64,000 nucleotides of DNA from Lutibacter agarilyticus (lineage in GTDB: Bacteria > Bacteroidota > Bacteroidia > Flavobacteriales > Flavobacteriaceae). Each line of letters begins with the position of its first letter. Position 1 is the stretch's first letter. The notes beneath the pieces were generated by a model. That model had not been told where the DNA came from. It saw nothing but the letters and a program-made list of their open reading frames with translations, and made no database searches. Position numbers and translations under genes: made by a program. Location: NCBI RefSeq assembly GCF_900188235.1, contig NZ_FZNT01000007.1, positions 207,937 through 271,936 on the forward strand, written 5' to 3'. Positions 56,083 through 64,000 of the stretch are shown here, one piece after another.

Positions 56083-57618
56083 ATGAAACAAATGAAAGCA
56101 AAGTATATCTCATTAATGTTACTTAGTGCATTTTTTATGTTCAGTTTAACTAACATGAGTGCACAAACAAAAAAACCAAACATCCTTGTTATTTGGGGTG
56201 ACGATGTAGGTTATTCCAACATTAGTATCAACAGTCAAGGTATGATGGGGTATCAAACACCAAATATTGACCGTATAGGTAAAGAAGGTGCTGTATTTAC
56301 CGACTGGTATGCACAACAATCATGTACAGCAGGTAGAGCTGCTTTTATTTTGGGTCAACACCCATTTAGAACAGGTTTGCTTACAATTGGAATGCCAGGA
56401 GCAAAACAAGGTATCCAAGACGATCAGCCTACCATTGCTGAGCTGTTAAAAACACAAGGTTATACTTCAGGACAATTTGGGAAAAATCACTTAGGAGATA
56501 GAGATGAACATTTACCAACTAACCATGGGTTTGATGAGTTTTTTGGAAATTTATATCACTTAAATGCTGAAGAAGAGCCAGAAACTTATTATTATCCAAA
56601 AGATCCAGAATTTCATAAAAAGTTTGGACCAAGAGGTGTAATTCATTCTTACTCTGACGGAAAAGTTGAAGATACAGGTCCATTAACAAGAAAGCGTATG
56701 GAAACTGCAGATGAAGAGTTTACAGCCGCTGCAATTGCATTTATAGAAAAAGCACATGCAAAAGGTCAACCATTTTTTGTTTGGTTAAGTGCTACTCGTA
56801 TGCATGTTTGGACGCATTTAAAAGAAGAAAGCGTTGGTGTTACTGGTATTGGGTTGTATCCTGATGGAATGGTAGAGCACGATAAAGCTATAGGTGTTGT
56901 GTTAGATAAATTAGAAGAGTTAGGTATTATAGATAATACAATTATTATGTATTCTACAGATAATGGTGCTGAGAAATTTACGTGGCCTGATGGAGGTACC
57001 ACTCCTTTTGCAGGAGAAAAAGGATCTACTTGGGAAGGTGGATTTCGTGTGCCAAGTGTAATAAGGTGGCCAGGTGTTATTGAGCCAGGGACTATCAATA
57101 ACAATATTCATTCGCATGAAGATATGATGCCAACTTTATTGGCTGCAGCAGGTGTTCCAGATGTAAAAGAGAAGCTATTAACGGGCTTTAAAGCAAATGA
57201 TAAAACTTTTAAGGTGCATTTAGATGGGTACAATATGATGAATGTTTGGAAAAAAGGCTCAACTGTTGAGCACCCAAGAAAAGAGATTTTCTATTTTGAT
57301 GCAGGAGGAAATTTAAATGCATTGCGTTACAATAATTGGAAAATACATTTCACAATTATGGAAGGTTCTATTAACGAAGCATATAGAAAAACACCAGCTT
57401 GGCCACTAGTTATTAATTTAAGAGCTGATCCATTTGAGGTTTCTTGGAAATCGTCAATGTATACAAGATGGTATGGCGATAATATGTGGTTATTTGTGCC
57501 TGCACAAGAATTTGTTGGCAAATTTTTGATGTCTTTCAAAGATTTTCCACCTGTACAAGGAGGTTCTTTAGGAATTGATAAAGTGGTACAATCATTAAGT
57601 GCTAGACCTCAAAACTAA
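56083..57618 (+). CDS. Exported arylsulfatase (S1 family, CTAGR type)
   Basis: 511 aa. Signal peptide to about residue 28 (MSAQ before TKKPNILVIWGDD). The metal-site aspartates come from NILVIWGDDVG, the formylglycine site is Cys81 in QSCTAGRAAFILGQ. The motif is CxAxR in place of CxPxR; both forms can be matured, with CxAxR linked to radical-SAM maturases (anSME) as well. Other active-site parts: GQFGKNHLGDRDEHLPTNHG and STDNGAEK. It hydrolyses sulfate esters outside the cytoplasm. It is 44% or more alike (by eye) with the next gene; no formylglycine enzyme is in this window. A terminator follows. Confidence 0.9.
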   Translation: MKQMKAKYISLMLLSAFFMFSLTNMSAQTKKPNILVIWGDDVGYSNISINSQGMMGYQTPNIDRIGKEGAVFTDWYAQQSCTAGRAAFILGQHPFRTGLLTIGMPGAKQGIQDDQPTIAELLKTQGYTSGQFGKNHLGDRDEHLPTNHGFDEFFGNLYHLNAEEEPETYYYPKDPEFHKKFGPRGVIHSYSDGKVEDTGPLTRKRMETADEEFTAAAIAFIEKAHAKGQPFFVWLSATRMHVWTHLKEESVGVTGIGLYPDGMVEHDKAIGVVLDKLEELGIIDNTIIMYSTDNGAEKFTWPDGGTTPFAGEKGSTWEGGFRVPSVIRWPGVIEPGTINNNIHSHEDMMPTLLAAAGVPDVKEKLLTGFKANDKTFKVHLDGYNMMNVWKKGSTVEHPRKEIFYFDAGGNLNALRYNNWKIHFTIMEGSINEAYRKTPAWPLVINLRADPFEVSWKSSMYTRWYGDNMWLFVPAQEFVGKFLMSFKDFPPVQGGSLGIDKVVQSLSARPQN

Positions 57619-57638
57619 TGACTATTAAATAGTTATAT

Positions 57639-57670
57639 AAAAAAAGCAGCCCAATTTAGCTGCTTTTTTT
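57639..57670 (+). terminator. Terminator after the first sulfatase
   Basis: Stem AAAAGCAGC (57642-57650) / GCTGCTTTT (57659-57667), loop of 8, with a run of Ts. The second sulfatase therefore needs its own start or readthrough; no exact -7 box is seen in its 65-nt upstream stretch. Confidence 0.85.
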
Positions 57671-57735
57671 GTAAATTAATTCTATATTCTAAAAATTAAT
57701 ATCTAATTTTAAAGGATAATCAAAAAATAAGATTT

Positions 57736-59295
57736 ATGAAAATTACAAAATTTAAGAGTTTCTATCTTTTTGCTATGATAGGAGTATTTATGGTGTTCAA
57801 TTCTATGGAAGTTTTGGCGCAAAAGAAACCAAATATATTAGTTATTTGGGGAGATGACATTGGGCAATCAAATATTAGTGCTTATACAATGGGACTAGTA
57901 GGGTACCGAACACCTAACATTGACAGAGTTGCAAAAGAAGGTATGATTTTTACAGATTATTATTCAGAACAAAGTTGTACAGCAGGAAGGTCTTCATTTA
58001 TTATGGGGCAAAGTGTACTTAGAACAGGTTTAAGTAAAGTTGGAATGCCAGGAGCAAAAGAAGGTATTTCATCAGATGATCCTACAATTGCTGAATTGCT
58101 AAAACCGTTAGGCTATAGAACAGGTCAGTTTGGAAAAAACCATTTAGGGGATAGAGATGAGCACTTGCCAACAAATCACGGATTTGATGAGTTTTATGGT
58201 AACTTATATCATTTAAATGCTGAAGAAGAACCAGAATTACCAGATTATCCAGATCCAGCTGAATATCCAGATTTTAGAAAAAAATATGGACCAAGAGGTG
58301 TAATTCATTCAACTGCTGATGGTAAAATTGAAGATACAGGTCCTTTGACAAAAAAGAGAATGGAAACAATAGATGATGAGTCTATTGCTGCTGCAAAAAA
58401 ATTCATTACTGCCGCTGTTAAATCTGGAGAACCATTTTTTGTATGGTGGAATGGTACAAGAATGCATTTTAGAACACATGTAAAAGAAGAATTAAGAGGT
58501 ATTTCTGGACAAAATGAATATGGAGATGGAATGCTAGAGCATGATATGCATGTTGGTGAATTATTAGATTTATTAGATGAGTTAGGTGTAGCAGACAATA
58601 CAATTGTACAATATGGTACAGATAATGGTCCGCACAAAAATACGTGGCCTGATGCAGGTGTAAACCCATTTAGAGGAGAGAAAAACACCAATTGGGAAGG
58701 TGGATGGAGAACACCATCAATGATTCGTTGGCCTGGGCAAATTGAAGCTGGTTCAGTTTCAAATGAACTTATTTCAGGTATGGATTGGCTACCAACATTC
58801 TTAGCGGCAGCAGGAAATGAAAATGTAAAAGATGAGTTGTTAAAGGGAAAAACAATCAATGGGAAAACGTATAAAGTTCATTTAGATGGATATAACTTTT
58901 TACCATATTTAACGGGTAAAGTAGATAAAGGTGCTCGTATCGAATTGTTTTATTTTTCTGATGATGGTGATTTAATGTCATTTAGATATAATGATTGGAA
59001 AATAAATTTCATGGAGCAAAGAGCTCAGGGAACGCTACAAACATGGGCAGAACCTTTTGTTACATTAAGATTGCCAATGATTTATAATTTAAGAAGAGAT
59101 CCATATGAATTTGCAACAGTTACATCAAATACTTATTATGATTGGTTAATGGACCATGCATTTCTGTTAGTTCCGGCTCAAGATATAGTTGGGAAGTTTT
59201 TAATGACGTTTAAAGAATATCCTCCACGTATGAAAGCTGCAAGTTTTAATTTAGATCAAGTGATGGAGAAGTTATCAACTCCTACAAGTAACTAA
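57736..59295 (+). CDS. Exported arylsulfatase, second copy
   Basis: 519 aa. Signal peptide to about residue 30 (MEVLAQ before KKPNILVIWGDD). Formylglycine site Cys81 in QSCTAGRSSFIMGQ, the same residue number as in the first copy. Conserved segments GQFGKNHLGDRDEHLPTNHG, EFYGNLYHLNAEEEPE and GTDNGPHKN. The tandem copy differs mostly in the middle and C-terminus (LFYFSDDGDLMSFRYN), so substrate differences are likely. Its only obvious control is a terminator on each side. Confidence 0.9.
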   Translation: MKITKFKSFYLFAMIGVFMVFNSMEVLAQKKPNILVIWGDDIGQSNISAYTMGLVGYRTPNIDRVAKEGMIFTDYYSEQSCTAGRSSFIMGQSVLRTGLSKVGMPGAKEGISSDDPTIAELLKPLGYRTGQFGKNHLGDRDEHLPTNHGFDEFYGNLYHLNAEEEPELPDYPDPAEYPDFRKKYGPRGVIHSTADGKIEDTGPLTKKRMETIDDESIAAAKKFITAAVKSGEPFFVWWNGTRMHFRTHVKEELRGISGQNEYGDGMLEHDMHVGELLDLLDELGVADNTIVQYGTDNGPHKNTWPDAGVNPFRGEKNTNWEGGWRTPSMIRWPGQIEAGSVSNELISGMDWLPTFLAAAGNENVKDELLKGKTINGKTYKVHLDGYNFLPYLTGKVDKGARIELFYFSDDGDLMSFRYNDWKINFMEQRAQGTLQTWAEPFVTLRLPMIYNLRRDPYEFATVTSNTYYDWLMDHAFLLVPAQDIVGKFLMTFKEYPPRMKAASFNLDQVMEKLSTPTSN

Positions 59296-59310
59296 AAAAA
59301 ATATTAATAA

Positions 59311-59342
59311 AAGGGCTTCTCATATTTGAGAAGCTTTTTTTG
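59311..59342 (+). terminator. Terminator after the second sulfatase
   Basis: Stem GCTTCTCA (59315-59322) / TGAGAAGC (59327-59334), extended by A/G-T pairs, then seven Ts. The next gene starts at 59365, after it. Confidence 0.88.
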
Positions 59343-59364
59343 TTTAATTATAAAATTCAAAAAA

Positions 59365-60387
59365 ATGAAGAAGTATGTAATCCTTTTTGTAGTAACTGCA
59401 TTTTTTGTAACAGTTTCTTGTAAAAATGAAAATTCTCAAACAGCAAGTTCAGAAAAGTATCAATCTGATCCTCTTCCATCTTGGAATGAAGGAAAATCAA
59501 AAGCATCTATTATTACTTATGTGAATGATGTTACTAATAGTGAAAGTCCAAATTTTATTCCTGTTTCAGAAAGAATTGCAACCTTTGATAACGATGGAAA
59601 TTTATGGTCTGAGCAACCTGCGTATTTTCAATTGTTTTTTGCAATAGATAGAGTTAAAGAAATGGCAGCAGCACATCCAGAATGGAAAACACAACAACCA
59701 TTTAAAGCGGTTTTAGAAAATGATATGGCTGAGTTGGCTAAACAAGGAGAACATGGTTTAATTCAATTGGTAATGGCTACACATGCAGGCGTTACAACTG
59801 ATGAATTTGATGCCGATGTTAAAAACTGGATTGCAACAGCTAAACATCCAACTAAAAATGTTGGATTTAATGAATTGGTATATCAACCAATGTTAGAATT
59901 GTTACAATATTTAAGAGCTAACGATTTTAAAACCTATGTTGTTTCGGGTGGTGGTGTAGATTTTATGCGTGCTTTTGTTACGGAGATTTATGGTATACCA
60001 GAAGAACAAATTTTAGGTTCTCGCATAAAAACAGCATTTGATTATAACAATGGAAATCCTGTAATTAAACGTTTGCCTGAATTAGATTTTATTGATGATA
60101 AAGAAGGGAAGCCTTTAAATATTCAAAAAATTATTGGTAAAAAACCTGTTTTTTCTTCAGGAAATTCTGATGGAGATTTACAAATGATGCAATGGGCAGC
60201 TTCTAATAAATACAAAAGTTTTATGCTGTATGTCCATCATACTGATGAGGTGCGTGAATGGGCTTATGATAGAGAATCGCATATTGGTCGTTTAGATAAA
60301 GGTTTAGATCAAGCAAATAATAATGGTTGGACTATTATTGATATGAAAACAGATTGGAAAGTTATTTATCCTTTTGAATTAAAGTAA
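59365..60387 (+). CDS. HAD-superfamily phosphatase lipoprotein
   Basis: 340 aa from the ATG at 59365 (an earlier frame to 59326 begins in the terminator). Lipoprotein signal with Cys19 (FVTVSC). HAD motifs: FDNDGNLW with nucleophile Asp75 and Asp77, YVVSGGGVDFM (motif II), and GNSDGD (266-271; motif IV). It is a phosphoserine phosphatase-like HAD enzyme anchored outside the inner membrane. Such proteins occur often near CTAGR sulfatases in my recollection. It is followed by its own terminator. Confidence 0.88.
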   Translation: MKKYVILFVVTAFFVTVSCKNENSQTASSEKYQSDPLPSWNEGKSKASIITYVNDVTNSESPNFIPVSERIATFDNDGNLWSEQPAYFQLFFAIDRVKEMAAAHPEWKTQQPFKAVLENDMAELAKQGEHGLIQLVMATHAGVTTDEFDADVKNWIATAKHPTKNVGFNELVYQPMLELLQYLRANDFKTYVVSGGGVDFMRAFVTEIYGIPEEQILGSRIKTAFDYNNGNPVIKRLPELDFIDDKEGKPLNIQKIIGKKPVFSSGNSDGDLQMMQWAASNKYKSFMLYVHHTDEVREWAYDRESHIGRLDKGLDQANNNGWTIIDMKTDWKVIYPFELK

Positions 60388-60411
60388 TTTAACTCGCTAA
60401 ATAACGTGTGT

Positions 60412-60441
60412 AAGGTTAGTTTTTTGCTAACCTTTTTTTTT
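60412..60441 (+). terminator. Terminator after the HAD lipoprotein gene
   Basis: Stem AAGGTTAG (60412-60419) / CTAACCTT (60427-60434), loop TTTTTTG, then a run of nine Ts. The gal control region starts right after it. Confidence 0.88.
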
Positions 60442-60461
60442 GTGTTGATAAAAAAACAACA

Positions 60462-60499
60462 ACTAGTAGGTACTAGTATGGTTTTTTTTCATACATTTG
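60462..60499 (+). promoter_or_regulatory. Operator and promoter of the gal operon
   Basis: A 7-bp perfect inverted repeat ACTAGTA-GG-TACTAGT (60462-60477) overlaps the -33 place of TACATTTG (60492-60499). The -7 element ends 4 nt before the ATG at 60504, so transcription should begin at or within one base of the start codon. The repeat is the likely binding site of the GntR-type regulator encoded here. Confidence 0.65.
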
Positions 60500-60503
60500 A
60501 ATT

Positions 60504-61499
60504 ATGAATTTAATTTTAATTGAAGATAGCGTTGGTGTTCCTAAGTACAAACAAATTGTTTTGTCTGTTGAAAATGCTATTTCAAATGGAAAGTTAAAGA
60601 AGGGTGACTTGATTCCTTCAATAAATGGTGTTTGTAAAGAATTCTCTATTTCTAGAGATACCGTTTTAATGGCTTATAATCAATTAAAAGGACGTGGTAT
60701 TATTCATTCAATTCCAGGTAAAGGCTATTATATTAAAAGTGAAAACTTAGGGTTGTCGCAAAAAATATTTGTGCTTTTTGACGAGTTAAACGCCTTTAAG
60801 GAAGATTTATACAATTCATTCTTAAAAAATATTGATGAAGATGTACAAGTAGATATTTTCTTTCATCATTTTAATTATGATGTATTTAGTAAATTAATTT
60901 ATGACAGTATTGGTAATTACAATTCTTATGTAATTATGCCTGCAAATTTAAAAGACACGCATTTAGTTTTAGATAAATTGCCAAAAGAGAAAGTGTATAT
61001 TTTAGATCAAATGCATGCAGAACTTTTAGATTATGCTGCAGTTTTTCAAGACTTCGAAAAGGATATTTACAAGAATTTAAAAAAAGGAGAAACATATTTA
61101 AAGAAATACAATAAACTTATTTTATTATTTCAAGAAAGACAACCTTTAGGAATGTTAACTGGCTTTGAGCGTTTTTGTAAAGAGCACTCATTTAATTTTG
61201 AAGTGGTAAATTCTTTTGAAGATCGAGAGCCTAAAAAGGGAGAAACCTATATAATTCCAGACGATCGTAATTTAATAAGAATTATGAAAAAAATATTGAG
61301 TTCACCACTAAAATTAGGAGTTGATATTGGTATTATTTCATACAATGACACTCTGTTGAAAGAAATTATTGAAGGAGGAATCACCACAATTTCAACCGAC
61401 TTTAATAAAATGGGGGAAACATTAGCAAAAATGATTATTGATAATGAACATCAACAAATTGAAAATTGTAATTCCTTTATTTTAAGGAGTTCATTATAA
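60504..61499 (+). CDS. GntR-family regulator with a GalR-like sensor domain
   Basis: 331 aa. N-terminal GntR winged helix (about 8-78; YKQIVLSVENAISNGKLKKG, VCKEFSISRDTVLMAYNQLK, GYYIKSE) followed by a periplasmic-binding-protein type I domain (about 88-331; YNSFLKNIDEDVQVDIFFHH, KLGVDIGIISYNDTLLKEII). Such chimeras are common in Bacteroidota for sugar operons. The gene heads a galactose operon, so galactose or a galactoside is the probable effector (inference). The near-leaderless start and the inverted repeat at the promoter suggest self-control. Confidence 0.88.
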   Translation: MNLILIEDSVGVPKYKQIVLSVENAISNGKLKKGDLIPSINGVCKEFSISRDTVLMAYNQLKGRGIIHSIPGKGYYIKSENLGLSQKIFVLFDELNAFKEDLYNSFLKNIDEDVQVDIFFHHFNYDVFSKLIYDSIGNYNSYVIMPANLKDTHLVLDKLPKEKVYILDQMHAELLDYAAVFQDFEKDIYKNLKKGETYLKKYNKLILLFQERQPLGMLTGFERFCKEHSFNFEVVNSFEDREPKKGETYIIPDDRNLIRIMKKILSSPLKLGVDIGIISYNDTLLKEIIEGGITTISTDFNKMGETLAKMIIDNEHQQIENCNSFILRSSL

Positions 61500-61530
61500 A
61501 AAAGTAGAAGCATAAATCAAATATAGCGTA

Positions 61531-62682
61531 ATGAATACTGAATTAAAAAGTAAAATAGCTCAAGAGTTTTTAGAAAACTTTAATGAAGAGCCAATATTAA
61601 TTTTTTCACCAGGGAGAATTAATATCATAGGAGAACACACTGATTATAATGACGGATTTGTATTTCCGGCAGCTGTTGATAAAGGAATAATTGCAGCCAT
61701 AAGCAAAAGTAATTCAAATGAGAGTGTTGCTATTGCAAGTGATTTAAACGAGAAATTTGAATTCTCAATAGATAATGTAGCTCCTTTAAAAGATGGCAAT
61801 TGGAGAAATTACATTTTAGGAGTTGTGGGAGAAATTCAAAAGAAAGGAATTGAAGTTGGAAATTTTAATGTGGTATTTGGGGGCGATATTCCAAATGGCT
61901 CAGGAATGTCATCTTCAGCAGCATTAGAGAATAGTATTGTTTTCGGTTTAAATGATTTGTTTGACTTAGGGCTAACAAAAGAAGAAATGATTTATATCTC
62001 ACAAAAAGCAGAACATAATTATGTGGGTGTAAATTGTGGTATTATGGATCAATATGCAAGTATGTTTGGTCAAAAAAACAAAGCCCTGTTGTTAGATTGT
62101 AGAACCACTATTGCTACACCTTTTGAAATTGATTTTGAAGACTACGAATTGTTGTTAATTAATACAAATGTAAAGCATAGCCTGGCTGATAGTGCCTATA
62201 ATAATAGAAGAGCAGTTTGCGAAAATGCTGCTTCATTATTAAATATGAAAGCTCTAAGAGATGCTTCTGAAGAAGATTTATTAACTATTAAAAATAAAAT
62301 TTCAGAAGAAGATTACCAAAAAGCATTGTTTGTTATTCAAGAAAATAACAGGGCGCAAGAAGCATCAAAAGCTATGACAGCTAATGATATTGAAAAGTTA
62401 GGAGCATTAGTTTTTGGATCTCATGACGGTTTGCAAAACCAATATCAAGTAAGTTGCGATGAGTTAGATTTTTTGGTGCAATTGGCAAAAGAATATGACA
62501 ATGTAATTGGTGCTCGAATGATGGGAGGCGGTTTTGGCGGTTGTACCATAAACATTGTTAAAAAAGGAAAAGCGGCTACTTTTTATAAATTGGTAGCGCC
62601 ATTATATAAAGAAAAGTTTAATAAAGAATGTTCACCTTATTCTGTAAATATTTCAGAAGGAACTCATAAAATAGTAAAGTAA
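61531..62682 (+). CDS. galK: Galactokinase
   Basis: 383 aa. GHMP kinase signatures: substrate-binding PGRINIIGEHTDYNDGFVFP near the start, ATP-binding GSGMSSSAALEN, NCGIMDQYAS with the catalytic aspartate, and the C-terminal GGGFGGCTINI. It phosphorylates galactose at C1 in the cytoplasm, first step of the Leloir pathway. It is 31 nt after the regulator and 1 nt from galT (ATG follows the stop at once). Confidence 0.97.
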   Translation: MNTELKSKIAQEFLENFNEEPILIFSPGRINIIGEHTDYNDGFVFPAAVDKGIIAAISKSNSNESVAIASDLNEKFEFSIDNVAPLKDGNWRNYILGVVGEIQKKGIEVGNFNVVFGGDIPNGSGMSSSAALENSIVFGLNDLFDLGLTKEEMIYISQKAEHNYVGVNCGIMDQYASMFGQKNKALLLDCRTTIATPFEIDFEDYELLLINTNVKHSLADSAYNNRRAVCENAASLLNMKALRDASEEDLLTIKNKISEEDYQKALFVIQENNRAQEASKAMTANDIEKLGALVFGSHDGLQNQYQVSCDELDFLVQLAKEYDNVIGARMMGGGFGGCTINIVKKGKAATFYKLVAPLYKEKFNKECSPYSVNISEGTHKIVK

Positions 62683-62683
62683 T

Positions 62684-63700
62684 ATGCATACAGATTTACA
62701 AGATTATTCTCACAAAAGATACAATATTCTAACAGGAGAATGGGTACTAGTTTCTCCACATAGAGCAAAACGTCCTTGGCAAGGGCAGCAAGAATCACTT
62801 TCAAAAGAGGTAAGGCCTTCTCATGATGAAAGTTGTTATTTATGCGCAGGAAATACTAGAATTAATGGTGAAATTAATCCAGATTATAAAGGTGCTTTTG
62901 TGTTTACAAACGATTTTGCAGCACTTCAAAATGATTCTCCAACATTTTCTTTGAATGAAGGATTGTTACAAGCTCAAAGTGAAACGGGTATTTGTAAAGT
63001 AATATGTTTTAGTCCAGATCATTCCAAAAGTTTAGCTGAAATGTCTGTTGAAGCTATTGAAAAAGTAGTGGATACTTGGAAGCAAGAATATGAAACTTTA
63101 GGAAAAGAGGAAACGATTAATTACGTTCAAATATTTGAAAATAAAGGTGCGGTTATGGGGTGTAGCAATCCACATCCACATGGTCAAATTTGGAGTCAAT
63201 CTTCTTTGCCAAATGAAGTTTTTAAAAAAGATGCAAAGCAATTAGAATATTATACAAAAAATAATAGCACAATTTTAGAAGATTATGTTCAGCAAGAATT
63301 AGGTTTAAAAGAACGTATTATTTTTGAAAATGATGCTTTTGTTGTGTTAGTTCCTTTTTGGGCGGTTTGGCCTTTTGAAGCAATGATTTTACCAAAAAAA
63401 GCGCAAAAAAGTATTAGTTGCTTATCTGTTGAAGAGGGAAAACAGTTTGCTGAGGCAATTTCGGTTTTAACCCAAGCTTACGATAAATTGTTTAACTGTT
63501 CTTTTCCGTATTCAAGTGGAATTCATCAAGCACCAACTAATGGTGAAGATAATAAGCATTGGCATTGGCATATGAGTTTTTATCCACCATTATTAAGAAG
63601 TGCAACTGTTAAGAAGTTTATGGTAGGTTATGAAATGTTTGGATCTCCTCAGCGAGACATAACTGCAGAAATTGCAGCCAAAAGATTAAGAGAATTATAA
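62684..63700 (+). CDS. galT: Galactose-1-phosphate uridylyltransferase
   Basis: 338 aa. The catalytic triad HPH is His164-Pro165-His166 in NPHPHGQIW, exactly the E. coli numbering; His166 is the nucleophile. Zinc-related CYLCAGN near residue 45 and the second half HIT fold (PYSSGIHQAPTNGEDNKHWH) are present. It exchanges UDP-glucose and galactose 1-phosphate. Same transcript as galK; followed by a solute symporter gene at 63896. Confidence 0.97.
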   Translation: MHTDLQDYSHKRYNILTGEWVLVSPHRAKRPWQGQQESLSKEVRPSHDESCYLCAGNTRINGEINPDYKGAFVFTNDFAALQNDSPTFSLNEGLLQAQSETGICKVICFSPDHSKSLAEMSVEAIEKVVDTWKQEYETLGKEETINYVQIFENKGAVMGCSNPHPHGQIWSQSSLPNEVFKKDAKQLEYYTKNNSTILEDYVQQELGLKERIIFENDAFVVLVPFWAVWPFEAMILPKKAQKSISCLSVEEGKQFAEAISVLTQAYDKLFNCSFPYSSGIHQAPTNGEDNKHWHWHMSFYPPLLRSATVKKFMVGYEMFGSPQRDITAEIAAKRLREL

Positions 63701-63747
63701 GTTATAAATAAGACGAAATAGTATCAAACAATTTATGAATTAATAAA

Positions 63748-63755
63748 TATATTTG
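63748..63755 (+). promoter_or_regulatory. Possible -7 promoter element before the symporter gene
   Basis: TATATTTG in the 195-nt gap after galT. No -33 TTG at the right distance. The rest of the gap is AT-rich with no other feature I can support. Confidence 0.3.
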
Positions 63756-63895
63756 AAACTTAAACGAATAGTATATAAAATAAACCATTTGTCCTCTTTT
63801 ATTCACCAATTAGACCTAAATGTGATTTTTATTTTTATAATATTTGTTCCTGATATTTTAAAATTGAATATTTAACCAACAAACATTAATATATT

Positions 63896-64000
63896 ATGAC
63901 AACAGATTTTGGATTTTGGGATTACCTCATTTTCGTAGCCTATGCAGTACTTATTTTAGGTGTAGGATTATGGGTTTCCAGAGATAAAAAAGGACATGAA
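63896..64000 (+). CDS. Sodium/solute symporter (SLC5/SGLT type), N-terminus only
   Basis: 35 codons visible before the window ends, no stop. MTTDFGFWDYLIFVAYAVLI and GVGLWVSRDKKGHE is the first helix of SSS-family transporters (the start often reads xxDYxIFxxYxxLIxxxGxWVSR). After galK-galT a sugar transporter for galactose or glucose is expected; the visible part cannot settle the substrate. Confidence 0.75.
   Translation, partial: MTTDFGFWDYLIFVAYAVLILGVGLWVSRDKKGHE

Noticed and set aside
59326..59364. N-terminal extension of the HAD lipoprotein
   Set aside because: It begins in the sulfatase terminator with a TTG and would hide the lipoprotein signal that starts at 59365.

Overview
This window is about 64 kb of an AT-rich chromosome from a member of the Bacteroidota, almost certainly Flavobacteriaceae (a marine genus such as Lutibacter or Polaribacter would fit, but I cannot name it). 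Three things support this. Promoters match the Bacteroidota pattern TTG-N20-TAnnTTTG. Shine-Dalgarno sequences are nearly absent, except a very strong one in front of rpsU. Several families are typical of the phylum: a Y_Y_Y/LuxR-type regulator, a fused 2-oxoacid dehydrogenase E1, the Bat operon, DUF3467 after rpoC, paired TlpA lipoproteins and CxAGR sulfatases. I see no rRNA, CRISPR array, insertion sequence or prophage. Most of the window is core genome.

Layout. 1-6.3 kb: the end of a sensor/regulator, then (minus strand) a four-gene ferredoxin-linked 2-oxoacid oxidoreductase operon and a fused alpha/beta thiamine-dependent E1. 6.4-12.8 kb (minus): a catalytically dead M1-like/outer-membrane-barrel protein, a LOG protein and UvrA. 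12.8-17.9 kb (plus): PspC-like protein, K+ channel, alanine/glycine:cation symporter, ComEA-like HhH protein and acyl-CoA dehydrogenase. 17.9-32.9 kb (plus): the translation/transcription core, namely rpsU, a Xer recombinase, hpf, tRNA-Thr/Tyr/Gly/Thr, tuf, tRNA-Trp, secE, nusG, rplKAJL, rpoBC and a DUF3467 gene. 32.9-36.3 kb: a MocR-type regulator divergent from a TonB-dependent receptor. 36.3-36.9 kb: a gene-poor stretch with a tiny basic protein gene and a probable small RNA. 36.9-41 kb: hutH (minus) and two TlpA-like lipoproteins (plus). 41-48.3 kb (minus): nnrD/E, accA, an EamA transporter, LptF/G-type permease, tgt, an RluF-type pseudouridine synthase and two very small genes. 48.4-55.9 kb (plus): an XRE-type regulator and the six-gene MoxR/Bat operon. 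56-60.4 kb (plus): two sulfatases and a HAD lipoprotein, each with its own terminator. 60.5-64 kb (plus): a galactose operon (GntR regulator, galK, galT, then the start of a sodium/solute symporter cut by the window edge).

How the parts work together. The 18-33 kb block makes ribosome and RNA polymerase components; its tRNA-tuf-secE order is that of the E. coli thrU-tyrU-glyT-thrT-tufB operon. The Bat operon is a coupled membrane/periplasmic machine (overlapping start/stop codons). The sulfatase/HAD and gal blocks suggest use of exported, possibly sulfated, sugar substrates, but no glycoside hydrolase or SusCD pair is present here.

I did not find an obvious new multi-gene defence or mobile system. 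The best candidates for something new are the promoter/small ORF/terminator and promoter/ncRNA/terminator units at 36.4-36.9 kb, the dead peptidase-barrel protein, the MocR regulator that lacks its PLP lysine, and the control region of rpsU and xer.
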